Position numbers and translations under genes: made by a program
The notes under the pieces: generated by a model
What the model was told of the DNA's origin: nothing
The model's database searches: none
Seen by the model: the letters and a program-made list of their open reading frames with translations, nothing else
In this document: positions 60,847 to 64,000 of the stretch, in pieces
Numbering within the stretch: the stretch's first letter is position 1
How the letters are laid out: each line of letters opens with the position of its first letter
Assembly (NCBI RefSeq): GCF_001646655.1
Contig: NZ_LPZN01000006.1
Location: 1 to 64,000, forward strand
Length of the DNA stretch: 64,000 nt
Source: Rhodococcus gordoniae
Lineage (GTDB): Bacteria > Actinomycetota > Actinomycetes > Mycobacteriales > Mycobacteriaceae
Reading direction: 5' to 3'

Positions 60847-61713
60847 ATGACCACCGTGCTGCCCGACGGACTCGACCTCGCCGAAACCCGCGAGCTGGTC
60901 CGGAAGGCACTCGACGAGGACCTGCGCTACGGGCCGGACGTCACCACCGACGCCACCGTGCCCGCCGACGCCGTCGCCACCGCCTCGGTGGTCGCGCGGC
61001 AGGCCGGCACCCTCGCCGGTCTCGACGTCGGGCTGCTCGTCCTCGACGAGGTCATCGGCGCCGATCACTACCGCGTGCTCGACCGCAGGTCCGACGGTGA
61101 GCGGGTGTTGCCCGGGGATTCGGTCCTGACCGTCGAGGCGCCGACCCGTGGTCTGCTCACCGCCGAGCGCACGATGCTCAACCTCCTGTGTCACCTGTCG
61201 GGCATCGCCACGGCCACCTCGCACTGGGTCGATGCGGTGACGGGCACCGAAGCGAAGATCCGCGACAGCCGCAAGACCCTGCCGGGAATGCGCGCGCTGC
61301 AGAAGTACGCGGTACGGATGGGGGGCGGTGTCAACCATCGCATGGGACTCGGCGACGAGGCACTGATCAAGGACAACCACGTCGCTGCGGCGGGCTCGGT
61401 GGTCGCCGCGCTGCGCGCCGTCCGGGACCATGCTCCCGACATCGCGTGCGAAGTGGAGGTCGACACCCTCGAGCAGTTCGACGAGGTACTCGCCGAGAAC
61501 GTCGAGTTGATCCTGCTCGACAACTTCCCCCTGTGGCAGACGCAGATCGCGGTGCAGCGGCGCAACACCCACGCGCCGAAGACGCGGCTCGAATCCTCCG
61601 GCGGCCTGTCCCTCGACGTCGCCGCGGACTATGCCCGCACCGGCGTCGACTACCTCGCGGTGGGCGCGCTCACCCATTCGGTGACCGTGCTCGACTTCGG
61701 GCTGGACATGTAG
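60847..61713 (+). CDS. nadC: Nicotinate-nucleotide pyrophosphorylase
   Basis: Converts quinolinate and PRPP to nicotinate mononucleotide. The 288-residue protein starts at ATG 60847. Motifs are DLRYGPDVTTDAT, ERTMLNLLCHLSGIATAT, IRDSRKTLPGMRALQKYAVR and GGVNHRMGLGDEALIKDNH. ESSGGLSLDVAADYARTGVD is the C-terminal phosphate motif. It ends the nadABC operon; no further nad gene follows. Confidence 0.97.
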   Translation: MTTVLPDGLDLAETRELVRKALDEDLRYGPDVTTDATVPADAVATASVVARQAGTLAGLDVGLLVLDEVIGADHYRVLDRRSDGERVLPGDSVLTVEAPTRGLLTAERTMLNLLCHLSGIATATSHWVDAVTGTEAKIRDSRKTLPGMRALQKYAVRMGGGVNHRMGLGDEALIKDNHVAAAGSVVAALRAVRDHAPDIACEVEVDTLEQFDEVLAENVELILLDNFPLWQTQIAVQRRNTHAPKTRLESSGGLSLDVAADYARTGVDYLAVGALTHSVTVLDFGLDM

Positions 61714-61898
61714 TGCGTAGATCGCGTGTCGCCGGACGGGCGACTCGGACGCGGCACCGGAATATTCGTCGGTGAGACGGTCCCCTTGCTCGCGTCTTCT
61801 GAGGTAGAACTGACACACATCGACGTGCCGGGACCGGTCACGTGGGGGCGGGCTCCGGTGGTGGCCGGTGCCGTGTGGGGGAGGAAGACAGAAACGCG

Positions 61899-63353
61899 AT
61901 GCGGTTACCGATGGCACCGACCGACTCGATGTTCCTGCTCGGCGAGTCGCGCGATCACCCGATGCATGTCGGCGGTCTCCTGCTGTTCCAGCCGCCGGAA
62001 GGCAAGGACGCGAGCGACCTGCGATCGATGTTCGCCGAGGCGCTCGCCTGTGAGGAACCCGCCGGGCCGCTGTGGTGCAAGCGGCCCACCCGCTCGCTGT
62101 TCACCCTCGGGCAATGGGCCTGGGAGGACGATCCGCGTTTCTCGATCGACTACCACGTCCGGTTCAACGCGCTGCCGTCCCCGGGCACAATGGACGATCT
62201 GTGGGAACTCGTCTCCCGCCTGCACGCCTCGCTGCTCGACCGCACGCGCCCATTGTGGGAGATGCATCTGATCGAAGGGCTGGCAGACGGTCGCTACGCC
62301 CTGTACGTGAAGATCCACCACGCGCTCGCCGACGGGGTGGGGGCCATGCGTCTGATGCGCCGCGCGCTCAGCACCGACCCGGAACGCACCGACATGCCGG
62401 CGCCGTGGGCGGTCGACGACGCCCGGTCGCCGAGCCGCTCGGCGATGGGTACCGCGATCGGGTTCCCCGGTGCGGTCGTCCGTGCGGCGACCGGCGTGGT
62501 GAACGACGCGGTGAACGTGGTGTCCGAGGCGATGGCTCTGGTCCCGGCGCTCGTCGGCACCGTCGACCGGGCACTGCACAATCGCGGGGGTTCGTTGTCG
62601 CTGGGCGCTCCGAACACCATCCTCAACCGTCAGATCTCCGGATCGCGCAGGTTCGCGGCCCGGTCGTGGCCGATCGAACGCCTGCGCATGGTGGCCAAGG
62701 CGGCCGACGCGACACTCAACGACGTCGTCCTCGAACTGTCGGGTGGGGCTCTACGGGCGTTCCTCACCGAACACGATGCGCTGCCGGACGATTCGCTGGT
62801 CGCCATGGTTCCGGTGTCGTTGCGCCAGAGCACGAACTCGTCGGGCAACGAGATCGGCATTCTCATGTGCACGCTCGGCACGCAGTGCGCCGACCCGGTG
62901 GAACGGCTTGCGCGCGTGCGGGGTTCGATGATCGAGGGCAAGCATGCGATGAATTCGATGTCGAAGCTCGGTCGTCTCGCGACGAGCGCGGTGGGCGTGG
63001 CACCCCTTGCGGTGGGGGTGCTCACCGGCAACCGGGCGCTCCCACGTCCGCCGTTCAACGTGATCGTCTCGAACGTGCCGGGACCCGATTCGCCGCTGTA
63101 CTGGAACGGCGCCCGCGTCGACGCGTTGTATCCGCTGTCGGTGCCCGTCGACGGACAGGCGCTGAACATCACGTGCACGAGTACCGACGACGAGATCGCC
63201 TTCGGGCTGACGGCGTGCGGCCGCACGGTGCCGGACCTCGCCCGGCTGCTCGATCACCTCGACGACGAACTCGGGGCCCTGGAATCCGCTCTCGGAGTCC
63301 GGGTGGAGGTCGACGACGAGGGGAGCGGGGAGGGCGACGCCGGGAACGACTGA
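61899..63353 (+). CDS. Wax ester synthase/acyl-CoA:diacylglycerol acyltransferase
   Basis: WS/DGAT enzyme that makes triacylglycerols and wax esters for storage lipid. The 484-residue protein is started at ATG 61899, with GGGGAGGAAG about 12 nt before it; a start at 61842 has no such support. The catalytic HHxxxDG motif is HHALADG (H140-G146). DUF1298 follows, ending PPFNVIVSNVPGPDSPLYW. Rhodococci and mycobacteria carry many paralogues. It is apparently monocistronic; nadC is 185 nt upstream. Confidence 0.95.
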   Translation: MRLPMAPTDSMFLLGESRDHPMHVGGLLLFQPPEGKDASDLRSMFAEALACEEPAGPLWCKRPTRSLFTLGQWAWEDDPRFSIDYHVRFNALPSPGTMDDLWELVSRLHASLLDRTRPLWEMHLIEGLADGRYALYVKIHHALADGVGAMRLMRRALSTDPERTDMPAPWAVDDARSPSRSAMGTAIGFPGAVVRAATGVVNDAVNVVSEAMALVPALVGTVDRALHNRGGSLSLGAPNTILNRQISGSRRFAARSWPIERLRMVAKAADATLNDVVLELSGGALRAFLTEHDALPDDSLVAMVPVSLRQSTNSSGNEIGILMCTLGTQCADPVERLARVRGSMIEGKHAMNSMSKLGRLATSAVGVAPLAVGVLTGNRALPRPPFNVIVSNVPGPDSPLYWNGARVDALYPLSVPVDGQALNITCTSTDDEIAFGLTACGRTVPDLARLLDHLDDELGALESALGVRVEVDDEGSGEGDAGND

Positions 63354-63405
63354 CCGCGTCGTTTCGAGAATCGTCGCGCCGCATCGCCGAACGGCCCGGG
63401 ATGAG

Positions 63406-64000
63406 TCAGGACGTCGCCGCCACGCGGCGGGCGTGCGGCGTCCACACTTCGGTGAGGGTGCGGCGGCCGATGAACAGCCCGATGTGACCGGCATCGGCGA
63501 CGGTGGCGGTGATCCTCTGCGGCGGGGTCGACACGTACTCCGCGAGCGCGGTGACCTGCCGGGGAGTCGCGATCGGGTCGGCGGAGCCGGCGATCAGATG
63601 GACCGGGCAGTCGACGGCCGCGAGATCGACGACGCGTCCCTCGGCCCTCAGTGTGCCGACGACGAGTTCGTTGCCCACGAACAGGTGGCGCATGATCCAT
63701 GCGCGGAACGCCGAGGGGATCTCCTGTTTCCAGGCGAACCAGTGTCGTTCGGCTTCCCAACGCGCGACCTCGTCGGGGTCGTCGAGCAGGCCGAGCAGCG
63801 TCATCGCACGCTCGATCTCGCCGATCGGGTCCGTGGTCGGCATCCCCACGGCCCGCGCCGCCCCGTACCAGAAGTCGATCGTCGAGGCCGCCGCCGTGCG
63901 GGGCGCATGGGCCAGCACCGACAGCGCGGGCTGGTCGACGTGGAAGTCGATCGGTGCCCCCGCCACGGTCAACGAGTGCACGGTCCCGGGGTGCAGCGCC
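63406..64000 (-). CDS. PHA synthase/depolymerase-like alpha/beta hydrolase, C-terminal part (truncated by window edge)
   Basis: About 198 residues are visible; the N-terminus with the nucleophile elbow is beyond the right edge. The frame stays open to base 64000. LHPGTVHSLTVAGAPIDFHV resembles the PhaC/PhaZ alpha/beta hydrolase group. The remaining catalytic residues are Asp in IAGSADPIATP and His in ADAGHIGLFIG. Polyhydroxyalkanoate synthase, depolymerase or a related lipase are all possible. It faces the WS/DGAT gene tail to tail, with 52 nt between them. Confidence 0.8.
   Translation of the reverse strand, partial: ALHPGTVHSLTVAGAPIDFHVDQPALSVLAHAPRTAAASTIDFWYGAARAVGMPTTDPIGEIERAMTLLGLLDDPDEVARWEAERHWFAWKQEIPSAFRAWIMRHLFVGNELVVGTLRAEGRVVDLAAVDCPVHLIAGSADPIATPRQVTALAEYVSTPPQRITATVADAGHIGLFIGRRTLTEVWTPHARRVAATS

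Overview
The window is high-GC actinobacterial chromosome. Gene content and order (murC-ftsQ-ftsZ-pgeF-yggS-sepF-yggT-wag31, then ileS-dinB-lspA-rluD-dnaE1, ilvA, treZYX, bioAFD, bioB-bsaP, nadABC) match mycobacterial synteny blocks. WS/DGAT lipid genes, DtxR/IdeR-type iron signals and many GTG starts with 4-nt GTGA overlaps fit Nocardiaceae. A Rhodococcus is the best guess, inferred from protein character and synteny rather than from a marker gene. No tRNA, rRNA, insertion sequence, prophage or CRISPR array is visible, and no stretch over 300 bases lacks a gene or regulatory element.

Layout. 1-7.1 kb: division/cell wall cluster, from the truncated murC to wag31. The ftsZ leader carries a 17-nt triple repeat, and a strong terminator lies between sepF and yggT. 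7.1-20.3 kb: a translational T-box riboswitch with an isoleucine specifier precedes ileS; then come dinB, two lipoproteins, lspA, an RluD-type pseudouridine synthase, rarD and the replicative polymerase dnaE1. 20.4-28 kb: mixed metabolic and accessory genes, including a YbdK-type ligase, an F420-type oxidoreductase, ilvA with a structured leader, a secreted His/Tyr/Trp-rich small protein, treZ, a TetR regulator, a YchJ protein and a LOG-like protein. 28-35 kb: treY, treX and an AT3-SGNH acyltransferase. 35-42 kb: bioA-bioF-bioD followed, apparently co-directionally, by a small unknown gene and a three-gene Sdh1-type succinate dehydrogenase. 42-45 kb: a siderophore-binding lipoprotein divergent from an MFS exporter, with an iron-box-like site between them.

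45-52.2 kb is the most unusual part: five genes on the minus strand (SWIM zinc finger, DUF5691, MoxR AAA+ ATPase, DUF5682, VWA), each overlapping the next by exactly 4 nt. This resembles the poorly understood yeh-type MoxR/VWA systems. DUF5682 shows two GxxH motifs and a Glu/Arg set typical of the TraB/TIKI/EreA fold. The operon lies directly downstream of a TetR gene that I identify as the biotin repressor BioQ.

52.3-54.3 kb: bioQ, divergent bioB with two BioQ-like palindromes, and bsaP (biotin synthase auxiliary protein). A third site precedes bioF, so one repressor probably controls the whole biotin regulon. 54.3-57.4 kb: DUF488, a mycothiol-dependent-type enzyme, an SDR/TetR divergent pair with a palindromic operator, and a 46-residue protein. 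57.4-61.7 kb: the NAD-biosynthesis repressor NrtR/NdnR divergent from nadA-nadB-nadC around a perfect palindrome. 61.9-64 kb: a wax ester/triacylglycerol synthase and the C-terminal part of a PHA-type alpha/beta hydrolase.
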